NCBI RefSeq assembly: GCF_023612255.1
Contig: NZ_CP063231.1
Coordinates: 2,462,001 to 2,526,000 of the forward strand
DNA length: 64,000 bases
Direction of reading: 5' to 3'
Origin: Luteibacter flocculans
GTDB lineage: Bacteria > Pseudomonadota > Gammaproteobacteria > Xanthomonadales > Rhodanobacteraceae
Each line of letters begins with the position of its first letter. Position 1 is the stretch's first letter. The notes under the pieces were generated by a model. It was given only the letters and a program-made list of their open reading frames with translations. It did not search any database and had not been told where the DNA came from. Shown one piece after another: positions 56,872-64,000 of the stretch. The position numbers and the translations under genes are program-made.

Positions 56872-58617
56872 ATGCGACGCCTCGTTCTCGCCTGCCTCAC
56901 CGCCCTCACGCTGGCCGCCTGCCAGTCCCACGACGAAGACAAGACCGCCGCGGCGCCACCCGCCGCTCCGGCGGGCCCCTCGACCGCACCGCCGCCGCCC
57001 CTGCCTGCGGTAGCCAACGAGCATCACGAGTTCACCCCGGATATCACCGCCGCCGACTTTGCCGCGCACCTGCGAGTGATTTCCTCGGACGAATACGATG
57101 GCCGCAAACCGGGCACCCTGGGCGAACGCCTGACCACCAACTACATCATCGAACAGTTCAAGCGCATGGGTCTGGAGCCCGAAAACAAGGGCGAGTGGAT
57201 CCAGACGGTTCCCGCCGTGTCCATGGCGTTGAATGGGCAGGACACGCTCGCGCTGGACGTCGCGGAAGGCGGCGGCACCGAACATTTCCCCTTCGGCACC
57301 GATATGGTCGCCGGCACGCTCCAGGCCAAGGCGGACGTGGATCTGAAAGACTCCGACATCGTTTTCGTCGGTTACGGCGTCGATGCGCCCGAGGCCGGTT
57401 GGAACGATTTCGACGGTATCGACGTGAAGGGCAAGACGCTGGTGATCCTCGTCAACGATCCCGGCTGGAATGGCAACGATGCGTCGCTGTTCAAGGGGCG
57501 CGAAATGACTTATTACGGCCGCTGGACGTACAAGTACGAGGAAGCCGCGCGCCAGGGCGCAGCCGCCGCATTCATCGTGCATCAGACCGAACCGGCCGCC
57601 TACGGCTGGAACGTGGTGCGCAGCGGCTGGACCATGCCGCGCCTCGATCTACCCGAGAGCGAAGACCCGGCACCGCGGCTCCCCGTCGCAGGATGGCTCA
57701 CGCATGAAGCGGCGCAGCGGCTTTTCGCCAAGGCGGGAAAGAACTTCGACGAGTTGGCGAAGCAGGCCGATGTGCGCGGCTTCAAGGCGGTACCGCTCGA
57801 CGCCAAGGCTTCCATCCACTTGCAGAGCACGATTACGCATTCGCTGAGCAACAACGTCATCGGCATGGTCAAGGGCAGCGAAAAGCCCGACGAAGCGATC
57901 GTCTATTCCGCGCACTGGGACCACCTCGGCCACGACCCGTCACTGAAAGGCCACCAGATCTACAACGGTGCCATCGACAACGGCACCGGTATTGCGGCCA
58001 TGCTGGAAATTGCCGGCAAGTTCGCCCAGGAGAAACCGAAGCGATCGGTGATCTTCGCCGCGGTGACGATGGAGGAATCGGGCCTGCTCGGTTCGAAGTA
58101 CTACGTGACGCACCCGCCCTTCCCGCTCGCCAAGACCGTGGCCGACATCAACATGGATGCCCTGGGCATTACCGGCCCCACGCATGACATGGAAGTGGTG
58201 GGTCTGGGCCAGAGCGACCTGGAAGACCTGTTCGCCGATGTGTTGAAAACGGACGGTCGTGTGGTGAGCGGCGATGCGTCTCCGGAAAAGGGCCACTATT
58301 TCCGCTCGGATCACTTCAACTTTGCCAAAGCCGGTGTCCCTGCGCTGTCCGCAGGTGGCGGTATCGACATGGTCCAGGGCGGCAAGGCCGCGGGCCTCGC
58401 GGCGGAAGAAGACTACACAAAGAACCGCTACCACCAGCCGACCGACGTCTACGACATGCGCTGGAACTTCGACGGGGTGATCCAGAACGTCAAGGCGTTC
58501 TACGCGCTCGGCGAGAAACTGGCCGACAGCGACACCTGGCCCAAATGGAAGGACGGCAGCGAGTTCAAGGCCGCACGCGAGAAGTCGCTGGCGGCAGGCT
58601 CGAAGAAAACGAGGTAA
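56872..58617 (+). CDS. Lipoprotein M28-family zinc aminopeptidase
   Basis: The 581-residue exported enzyme has a lipobox LAAC (lipid Cys 17) and a Pro/Ala-rich linker. A protease-associated (PA) domain (about 110-290) is inserted before the M28 catalytic domain. Zinc ligands appear in YSAHWDHLG (His and Asp region near 345), YNGAIDNGTGIAAMLE (bridging Asp near 367), EESGLLGSKYY (general base Glu pair near 399) and the late RSDHFNF. It should cleave N-terminal amino acids from peptides in the periplasm or at the outer membrane. Confidence 0.92.
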   Translation: MRRLVLACLTALTLAACQSHDEDKTAAAPPAAPAGPSTAPPPPLPAVANEHHEFTPDITAADFAAHLRVISSDEYDGRKPGTLGERLTTNYIIEQFKRMGLEPENKGEWIQTVPAVSMALNGQDTLALDVAEGGGTEHFPFGTDMVAGTLQAKADVDLKDSDIVFVGYGVDAPEAGWNDFDGIDVKGKTLVILVNDPGWNGNDASLFKGREMTYYGRWTYKYEEAARQGAAAAFIVHQTEPAAYGWNVVRSGWTMPRLDLPESEDPAPRLPVAGWLTHEAAQRLFAKAGKNFDELAKQADVRGFKAVPLDAKASIHLQSTITHSLSNNVIGMVKGSEKPDEAIVYSAHWDHLGHDPSLKGHQIYNGAIDNGTGIAAMLEIAGKFAQEKPKRSVIFAAVTMEESGLLGSKYYVTHPPFPLAKTVADINMDALGITGPTHDMEVVGLGQSDLEDLFADVLKTDGRVVSGDASPEKGHYFRSDHFNFAKAGVPALSAGGGIDMVQGGKAAGLAAEEDYTKNRYHQPTDVYDMRWNFDGVIQNVKAFYALGEKLADSDTWPKWKDGSEFKAAREKSLAAGSKKTR

Positions 58618-58633
58618 GGGCGAGAGTTCGGAG

Positions 58634-58829
58634 CCAGCCTGCGGGCCGCGACCTCGGTGAGAACTGGCCGTCCGGCTCTCGCTCCCGGTGTGAGCCAGCC
58701 TGCTGGCGATACGGGCTCGCGATATGCCCAGATCGCCAGCGGGCTGGCTCCCACCTAATGCCTCGTGGCTCCCACCTAATGCCTTGTGGCTCCCACCTAA
58801 TGCCTTGTGGCTGCCACCTGAGGCCTCAG
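58634..58829. repeat. REP cluster with expanded 21-bp tandem tail
   Basis: A decayed composite GCCAGCCTGCTGGC element (about 58640-58755) is followed by a direct tandem repeat of GGCTCCCACCTAATGCCTTG-T: units at 58746-58766, 58767-58787, 58788-58808 and a diverged unit at 58809-58829. The last unit touches the 3' end of the porin gene. The repeat unit is the outer REP tail, so it looks like slippage growth of that tail. Confidence 0.85.
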
Positions 58830-60232
58830 TAGTTGACCTGCAACTGCACCCGCAGCAACTGACCCTTGACCCGTCGATACGGTGCGGTCGTGACATCGGT
58901 GCGGTGCATGTTCGCCCAAGCCACGGCCAACTCCACCGCACTGGACGGCTGCCATTCCACGCCGGCTTCGAGTTCGTCGACCAGCATACGTGGCGCATTG
59001 GTGTCGAACTTCGACGCACCGCGGTAGGTCTGCCACTTTGCGTACGGCATGAGCGAACCATATCCGCCGTCGAACTTGTACATCACCTGCGCATAGCCGC
59101 CGCGAAGGGACTTGGTGCGAATGACGCGGCGGGCGATGTCCAGCTCGGGGCCCTTACCTACCGTCCATTCCGCCTGGAAACCGAACGGCTGGGGGTAATA
59201 CACCACATGCGCGGCGACACGGCGGTCGGTGGAACCGGCCACGGGTGCATCCACGGAAGGCGTGAACGTCACGCCTCCTACCGTGGCCGATCCGGTACTC
59301 ACCTTGTATCGGCCGGCATACGCATCCGCACCAACCTCAAGATATTGACCGTTGGCGAATTTGAACGGATAGGAGAAGTGGATCACGCTGTGCAACTGGT
59401 CGTTGCGGTCCGGGCGATTCGCGCCCTGCCCGTTGTAGACGCCGAAGCCGACCACGCCGTAATCGCCCGAGCCTTTCAGGCCCGATTTCTGCAGGTAGGC
59501 GAAGCGTTCCTTCGCGACCGTCGGCGACCAATATGCCAGCACGCCCAGATCTCGCTCGTCGCGCACGCCGGAATTCAAGGCATCGGCGCGGTCCGGCGCG
59601 AGCCGGTTCTGACTCGATTGCAGGTCTTCCCAGCCGTACGGGATCTTCGACTGGCCTGCGCGGATACGCCAGGTCTTCTCGTCGTTGAGCCAGAGGTCGG
59701 CGTAGGCATCGCGCAACTGAGCGAAGTTCGTGGTGCTGGATCCCGACGGCGTACTGGCAAGGTCGGGCTGGATATAGATCGACATGCGATCGTTCACGTC
59801 ACCACTGATGACGACGCGGGCACGGCGAATGCCGAAACCCTGCTCCGGGCCGATGAACCGGTCGCCCGGCGATTTCAGAGTGTCGGCGCTGCCGGACAGC
59901 TCCTGGTTGTAGCGCATCTGCACATAGCCACGGATACCGATCTTCTCGTACCACGCCTTGGACGACGCGGATTTGGGAGCGGCAGCCACCGTCGCGGGGC
60001 TCGCTGCCACGGGCTTGCTCTCGGCCTGCGCGGTAGCCGTACTCATCGCAGGCGTTGCCTCGTCGCTTGCCTGCACGAACTTGCCCAGACGCTGCCTGCC
60101 CGGACCCGGCTCCGCGAAAATCTGCCGTGTGGTGGTGTCCACGTACAGCTCGATGGCCGCTTGCGGCGAACCTTCGGCCGCCGCAGCGCCACACATCGTC
60201 CAGAAGGCGGCCGCCAGGGGTAGTTTCTTCAT
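58826..60232 (-). CDS. OprO/OprP-family porin
   Basis: The 468-residue outer-membrane protein has a signal peptide (MKKLPLAAAFWTMCGAAAAEG) and an N-terminal Ala/Pro-rich and partly helical stretch (about 20-95). A 16-strand-type barrel of the phosphate-selective porin O/P family follows, with IRGYVQMRYN, GFGIRRARVVISGDVNDRMSIYIQPDLA and the C-terminal LLRVQLQVNY. It may admit phosphate, pyrophosphate or another anion; no Pho box was identified, so phosphate control is unproven. Confidence 0.88.
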   Translation of the reverse strand: MKKLPLAAAFWTMCGAAAAEGSPQAAIELYVDTTTRQIFAEPGPGRQRLGKFVQASDEATPAMSTATAQAESKPVAASPATVAAAPKSASSKAWYEKIGIRGYVQMRYNQELSGSADTLKSPGDRFIGPEQGFGIRRARVVISGDVNDRMSIYIQPDLASTPSGSSTTNFAQLRDAYADLWLNDEKTWRIRAGQSKIPYGWEDLQSSQNRLAPDRADALNSGVRDERDLGVLAYWSPTVAKERFAYLQKSGLKGSGDYGVVGFGVYNGQGANRPDRNDQLHSVIHFSYPFKFANGQYLEVGADAYAGRYKVSTGSATVGGVTFTPSVDAPVAGSTDRRVAAHVVYYPQPFGFQAEWTVGKGPELDIARRVIRTKSLRGGYAQVMYKFDGGYGSLMPYAKWQTYRGASKFDTNAPRMLVDELEAGVEWQPSSAVELAVAWANMHRTDVTTAPYRRVKGQLLRVQLQVNY

Positions 60233-60345
60233 TACGCTACGTGCTCCGAATGATTTGAGAAAAACCTCAAACGTCGGCGATCAGGTCATCAAGTGCAGCC
60301 AAAGCACAAGATCGCCGAAGACGGGCGCACGTTAGCCTCGCTGCA

Positions 60346-60406
60346 TGTCACTTCCGTGACACGCGTGAACGCCGTCACGCAGGAATGTGTTGCCGCAGCG
60401 CAACAC
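60346..60406. promoter_or_regulatory. Two palindromes in the porin/TonB-receptor gap
   Basis: TGTCAC-TTCC-GTGACA at 60346-60361 and GTGTTGC-CGCAGC-GCAACAC at 60387-60406 are perfect inverted repeats in the 293-base divergent gap. They look like operators for dimeric regulators. Nothing else is visible in the gap beyond the two presumed promoters. Confidence 0.5.
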
Positions 60407-60525
60407 TTTCGTCATGACGTCGTCACAGTGGATAATTCGCGACAGACGCGCCCTCGCCAGGGGATCGGTGTTCACCGCAGTTGGCGAGGCACTCTCACCC
60501 AGGACACCCCAGGCGGAACCAAACC

Positions 60526-62790
60526 ATGTCTCTCGCAAGCTCGCGCACGCCGCGACGTCTCGTCATCGCGCTGTCCATCGCCACGGCACTCGCCTCTGGC
60601 ACGACCCTCGCTCAAGACGCCACGCCCACGCCCGCGTCCAATGCACCGGCCAAGACCGCCACGCTGCAGACCATCAACGTGACCGCGGAAAAGCGCACGG
60701 AAGACCTGCAGAAGGTGCCCATCTCGATGACCGTGGTGACGGCCGAGAAGCTCGAGGCATTCGGCCAGGCCGGCGACGGCGTGCTGCAACTCGCCTCACG
60801 CGCGCCGAGCGTGTATGCCGAGACGTCGTATGGGCGCGAGTTCCCGCGCTTCTACATCCGCGGCCTGGGCAACAGCGACTTCGACCTCAATGCGTCGCAG
60901 CCGGTGTCGATGGTCTACGACGACATCGTCCAGGAGAACCCGATCCTCAAGGGCTTCCCGCTGTTCGATCTTGAGCAGGTCGAAGTACTGCGCGGCCCGC
61001 AGGGCACGCTGTTCGGACGCAACTCCCCTGCCGGCGTGATCAAGTTCGAGTCGCGCAAGCCGACGCAGGAAACCGAGGGCTACGCCCGCGTTTCCTACGG
61101 TTCCTACGGCACGGCCAACGCCGAAGCCGCGATCGGCGGCAAGCTCGCCAGCAACTGGTCCGGCCGCGTGTCCGCACTGGCCCAGCACCGCGACGGCTGG
61201 ATCGACAACGACTACACGGGCAAGAAGGACGACCTGGGCGGCTACAACGACCGCGCCGTGCGCCTGCAGGCGCTGTACAAGGCATCGGACGATTTCGACG
61301 CGCTCATCAACGTACATGGCCGCTGGCTGGACGGCAGCGCGATGGTCAACCGCGCCAACGCGATCACCCTGGGAAGCGATCAGCTCGTGCCGGGCTTCGA
61401 TCGTGATTCCGTGTCGCAGGACGGCCGCAACAAGCAGCACCTGTTCACCTGGGGCAGCAACCTGCACCTGAACTGGCACTTCGGCGATCTCAACTTCGCG
61501 TCGATCACTGGCCTGGAACGCGCCACGACCTACAGCCTCGGCGATGTCGACGGCGGTTACGACGCGTCCGGCACGCCCGCGAAGCCGAGCTACACCAACC
61601 GCGTGACCCCGTTCTATTCCGAGACGGCCGATGCACTGCCGAAGGATCGCCAGATCACCCAGGAATTCCGCCTGTCCAACGACAGTGCCGAACGCCTGAA
61701 GTGGCAGGTCGGTACGTACTACTTCGACGAAGACATCGCGATCACCAACTTTTCGTACGACACGCTCAACAACCACGTGCTCAACGGCTGGGTAGACCAG
61801 AGCCAGCGCACGAAGGCATGGGCGGTGTTCGGCTCAGCCGACTACCAGTTCACCGACGACTTCGACGTACGCGCCGGTGCCCGCTGGTCGCATGACAAGC
61901 GCGACTTCAAGGCCGAGCGCTTCCTCGGATTCACCGGCCCCGTCGGCCCGCTCACTTCGGATCCGACCGACGCCCGCTGGAGCGGCGATCTGACCGGCAC
62001 CTGGCAGCTGTCGAAGAATTCGAACGTCTACGCGCGCATCGCCAACGGCTTCCGCGCGCCGAGCGTGCAGGGCCGCATCAACTTCGCCAACAGTATCTCC
62101 ACGGCGAAGCCGGAGACGATCACCTCGTACGAAATCGGCTTCAAGTCGACCACGGAAGACAACAAGGTCCGCTTCAACGCTGACATCTACAAGTACAACA
62201 TGCACAACCAGCAGCTCACGGCCGTGGGCGGCGCCACCAACGTCACGCAGCTCATCAATGCGAAGAAGACCGAAGGCTACGGCGCCGAGTTCGACCTCGA
62301 AGCCTACTTGACGCCGAACTTCTACATGACCGCTGGCGGCAGCTATAACCACACCGAGCTGAAGGACCGTAACCTCGCCGTCGCGCCGTGCGGCGGCGGC
62401 TGCACGGTGCTCGATCCGCTCAACGCCACCGGCAACGCGCTGATCGACGGCAATACCCTGCCCAACGCCCCGAAGTGGATCGGCACCTGGACGGCACGCT
62501 ACGGCATCCCGTACGGCGAGAGCGGCGAGTTCTTCGTCTACACCGACTGGAACTACCGCAGCGAGGTCAACTTCTTCCTGTACGACTCGCAGGAGTTCCG
62601 CAGCAAGCCGTTCCTCGAAGGCGGTATTCGCGTCGGCTACAACTGGGATTTCGGCAAGCGTGAGGTCGCCCTGTACGGCCGCAACATCACCAACAAGAAG
62701 GTGATCACCGGCGGCATCGACTTCAACAACCGCACGGCGTTCGTCAACGATCCGCGCGTGGTGGGCATCGAGTTCCGCGCCGAGCTGTAA
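60526..62790 (+). CDS. TonB-dependent outer-membrane receptor
   Basis: The 754-residue receptor has a signal peptide cleaved near TLAQD (about residue 27). A TonB-box-like TINVTAEKR and a plug domain follow (about 50-160; KVPISMTVVTAEKLEAFG and EVLRGPQGTLFGRNSPAGVIKFES). A 22-strand barrel ends in GIEFRAEL. The plug sequence resembles the large FyuA/iron-pesticin-type and carbohydrate-type group, but the substrate is unknown. A terminator follows. Confidence 0.93.
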   Translation: MSLASSRTPRRLVIALSIATALASGTTLAQDATPTPASNAPAKTATLQTINVTAEKRTEDLQKVPISMTVVTAEKLEAFGQAGDGVLQLASRAPSVYAETSYGREFPRFYIRGLGNSDFDLNASQPVSMVYDDIVQENPILKGFPLFDLEQVEVLRGPQGTLFGRNSPAGVIKFESRKPTQETEGYARVSYGSYGTANAEAAIGGKLASNWSGRVSALAQHRDGWIDNDYTGKKDDLGGYNDRAVRLQALYKASDDFDALINVHGRWLDGSAMVNRANAITLGSDQLVPGFDRDSVSQDGRNKQHLFTWGSNLHLNWHFGDLNFASITGLERATTYSLGDVDGGYDASGTPAKPSYTNRVTPFYSETADALPKDRQITQEFRLSNDSAERLKWQVGTYYFDEDIAITNFSYDTLNNHVLNGWVDQSQRTKAWAVFGSADYQFTDDFDVRAGARWSHDKRDFKAERFLGFTGPVGPLTSDPTDARWSGDLTGTWQLSKNSNVYARIANGFRAPSVQGRINFANSISTAKPETITSYEIGFKSTTEDNKVRFNADIYKYNMHNQQLTAVGGATNVTQLINAKKTEGYGAEFDLEAYLTPNFYMTAGGSYNHTELKDRNLAVAPCGGGCTVLDPLNATGNALIDGNTLPNAPKWIGTWTARYGIPYGESGEFFVYTDWNYRSEVNFFLYDSQEFRSKPFLEGGIRVGYNWDFGKREVALYGRNITNKKVITGGIDFNNRTAFVNDPRVVGIEFRAEL

Positions 62791-62815
62791 GCGTAGCGGT
62801 CATCGTCGTCCGCTG

Positions 62816-62847
62816 AAGGCCGGCCCCGAGGGGCCGGCCTTTTTTGT
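62816..62847 (+). terminator. Terminator of the TonB receptor gene
   Basis: AAGGCCGGCCCC-GA-GGGGCCGGCCTT is followed by TTTTG, 26 bases after the stop. Stem and U-run are textbook. Confidence 0.92.
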
Positions 62848-62896
62848 CGGGTCGCCGTCCGCCCGAATGAGCCGCGAGCTGTAATAAACCAAAGCC

Positions 62897-63142
62897 GGTG
62901 GGAGCCAGTCTGCTGGCGAAAAGCCAACGAAGCGATGTAGCAGCGAGGCGAGCTCCTATCGCCAGCAGGCTGGCTCCCACCGGCAAGTTCGAGGGATTCT
63001 CTGTGGGAGCCGCCATGGCGGCGAGACAAGGTTGCCTTGAGGTTTGGTGATGCGGGGGCTGAGAGGTTCTAGCGTCGCCGCTCCGTTGGCTTCTCGCCGC
63101 CATGGCGGCTCCCACAGGGCTCCCACAAGGCTCCCACAAGAG
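62897..63142. repeat. Mixed REP cluster with short tandem tail
   Basis: A composite GCCAGCCTGCTGGC-type unit (62897-62982) is followed by an inverted GCCGCCATGGCGGC pair (about 63003-63115). Downstream the outer tail is repeated: GGCTCCCACA, GGGCTCCCACAA and GGCTCCCACAA (63107-63139). No gene is seen in the 62848-63267 stretch. Confidence 0.85.
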
Positions 63143-63267
63143 GCACAGCCTGAGCTAAACCTTTGGCGGCATTCCGGCATCAGAACGGGTGCCACGCCGA
63201 CGCGCCGCACTAGCACACCCGGGCAAGGCATAGGCCATAAGTCATATGGAAATTCCCGAACTTCTCG

Positions 63268-63301
63268 TTGACAGGTCATTTTATAGTGTTATAGTTCACT
63301 A
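63268..63301 (+). promoter_or_regulatory. Promoter with GntR-type operator for the small-peptide operon
   Basis: TTGACA (63268-63273), 16 bases, then TATAGT (63290-63295) is a strong sigma-70 promoter. The inverted repeat TAGTG-TTATAGTT-CACTA (63284-63301) covers the -10 box and resembles operators of YtrA-type GntR repressors. The third gene of this unit encodes such a regulator, so autorepression is likely. Confidence 0.72.
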
Positions 63302-63339
63302 CAACACCGGTCACCCACAGCACCACAGGAGCAAACACC

Positions 63340-63522
63340 ATGAAAAGCCCGAACTACATCGCCCTCGCCGCCTCCGTCGTCATCGCTGCCGCCGCCCTGG
63401 GCGTCTTCAGCAGCACCTCGACCACCGCCGCCCCGCTCGCCGAGATCAACGGCACCAAGGTCACCAACCTCGCCCCGATCGTCGTCTACGCCGACGCGGG
63501 CGAACACGTCGCCTCCCTCTAA
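63340..63522 (+). CDS. Small exported peptide, paralogue A
   Basis: The 60-residue product begins with a signal-like segment (MKSPNYIALAASVVIAAAALGVF). A short tail follows with EINGTKVTNLAPIVVYADA. AGGAG lies 12 bases before the ATG. It shares its start pattern MK-x-PN-x-IAL-x-AS-x-x-IA and the motif NGT(K/R)V with the next gene, so the two are duplicates. No known family is recognised. Confidence 0.65.
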   Translation: MKSPNYIALAASVVIAAAALGVFSSTSTTAAPLAEINGTKVTNLAPIVVYADAGEHVASL

Positions 63523-63553
63523 CCACCGCGCAGCACGTCATCGGAGTCGTCCC

Positions 63554-63889
63554 ATGAAAGCGCCGAACCTCATCGCATTGACCGCTTCCCTTTTGATTGC
63601 CGGCACGAGCGTGTTCGCCCTGCGCTCCTTCGATGACCGCGCTGCAGCGATGATCGCTGCACCCCACTTCGTCAACGGCACGCGTGTCGTCGACCTGCCC
63701 TCCCTCGAAGTAAGGCCCACCGACGCCGATGTGCGCGAGGCCATGCTGGCGAGCGAGGCCACTTTGGATTCCGCCGCGGATGCGCTCAAGCGCAGCGCGG
63801 AGGATCGGGCCGCTGCGCTGATCGGCGCGCAACTGGCCATGCCCTACTATTCGTTCGGTAACGCACTGCGCCAAACGGCGAAGGAATGA
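63554..63889 (+). CDS. Small exported protein, paralogue B
   Basis: The 111-residue product begins MKAPNLIALTASLLIAGTSVFA, a signal peptide related to that of the preceding gene. HFVNGTRVVDLPSLEVRP follows, then an Ala/Glu-rich helical C-terminus (about 55-100). GGAG precedes the ATG. The stop overlaps the first possible start of the GntR gene (ATGA). Function is unknown; the operon layout suggests an envelope-stress or peptide role. Confidence 0.65.
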   Translation: MKAPNLIALTASLLIAGTSVFALRSFDDRAAAMIAAPHFVNGTRVVDLPSLEVRPTDADVREAMLASEATLDSAADALKRSAEDRAAALIGAQLAMPYYSFGNALRQTAKE

Positions 63890-63894
63890 CCTAC

Positions 63895-64000
63895 ATGTCC
63901 ATCACCTGGAACGACAGCGTCCCGATCTACCGCCAGCTCCGCGAACGCGTGGTGGCGATGATCCTGGATGGCGCCTTGAACGAAGGCGATCCGCTGCCGT
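63895..64000 (+). CDS. GntR-family regulator, YtrA type (partial, cut by window end)
   Basis: Only about 35 codons are present: SITWNDSVPIYRQLRERVVAMILDGALNEGDPLP, the standard opening of YtrA-subfamily GntR winged-helix repressors. The ATG at 63895 is chosen because AAGGA lies 9 bases upstream; an ATG at 63886 overlapping the previous stop is also possible. It likely represses its own operon at the TAGTG/CACTA operator. Confidence 0.82.
   Translation, partial: MSITWNDSVPIYRQLRERVVAMILDGALNEGDPLP

Overview
The window looks like chromosome of a GC-rich gammaproteobacterium of the Xanthomonadales, most likely Rhodanobacteraceae and Luteibacter/Dyella-like. The basis is the recN / hrcA-grpE-dnaK-dnaJ-dapB gene order, the fur / bamE / rnfH-ratA / smpB-ssrA block, a tmRNA tag reading ANDDNYALAA, and palindromic REP families (GCCAGC-CT-GCTGGC and GCCGCC-AT-GGCGGC) in many intergenic gaps. 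The genus is inferred from gene order and style only, without a database search.

Layout. 0-11 kb: a 2OG-Fe(II) oxygenase; a CaCA-type cation exchanger behind a yybP-ykoY (manganese) riboswitch; dapB; the heat-shock chaperone operon with sigma-32-like promoters; recN. 11-16.4 kb: a NarL-type two-component pair, a structured RNA candidate with CsrB-like GGA loops, fur, bamE, rnfH, ratA, smpB and tmRNA. 16.4-18.3 kb: a less GC-rich, scarred segment behind tmRNA with an IS3-type end, a FAS1 protein, a fragment of a bacteriocin-export ABC transporter and a small P-loop kinase. 18.3-31.4 kb: a CHASE3-type chemoreceptor, a secreted GH3 glycosidase, a methyltransferase, a convergent two-component pair, a subtilase and a 1001-residue trimeric autotransporter adhesin. 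32-38.6 kb: a chemotaxis cluster (PAS-receptor, CheR, CheD, triple-CheW protein, dCache receptor). All three receptor genes in the window have good sigma-28 promoters.

38.7-41.7 kb: a divergent persulfide-response module (ArsR with the BigR/SqrR cysteine pair and a peroxiredoxin one way; an ETHE1-like MBL protein and two YeeE/YedE halves the other). 41.7-50.3 kb: hemerythrin, LysR/SDR, glyoxalase-like protein, an Hsp20 with a ROSE-type thermometer leader, a hypothetical protein, a Na+/H+ antiporter and a secreted CocE-type hydrolase. 50.3-64 kb: a LytTR/LytS pair, ClC channel, an LdcA-like protein whose catalytic serine is glycine, an AraC regulator, a lipoprotein M28 peptidase, an OprO/P-like porin, a TonB receptor, and at the right edge an operon of two related small exported peptides plus a GntR regulator cut by the window end.

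The items most worth following up are the GGA-loop RNA at 13.35-13.55 kb, the Mn riboswitch on an unusual target, the Ser-to-Gly LdcA, the small-peptide/GntR operon, and REP elements whose tails have expanded into tandem repeats.
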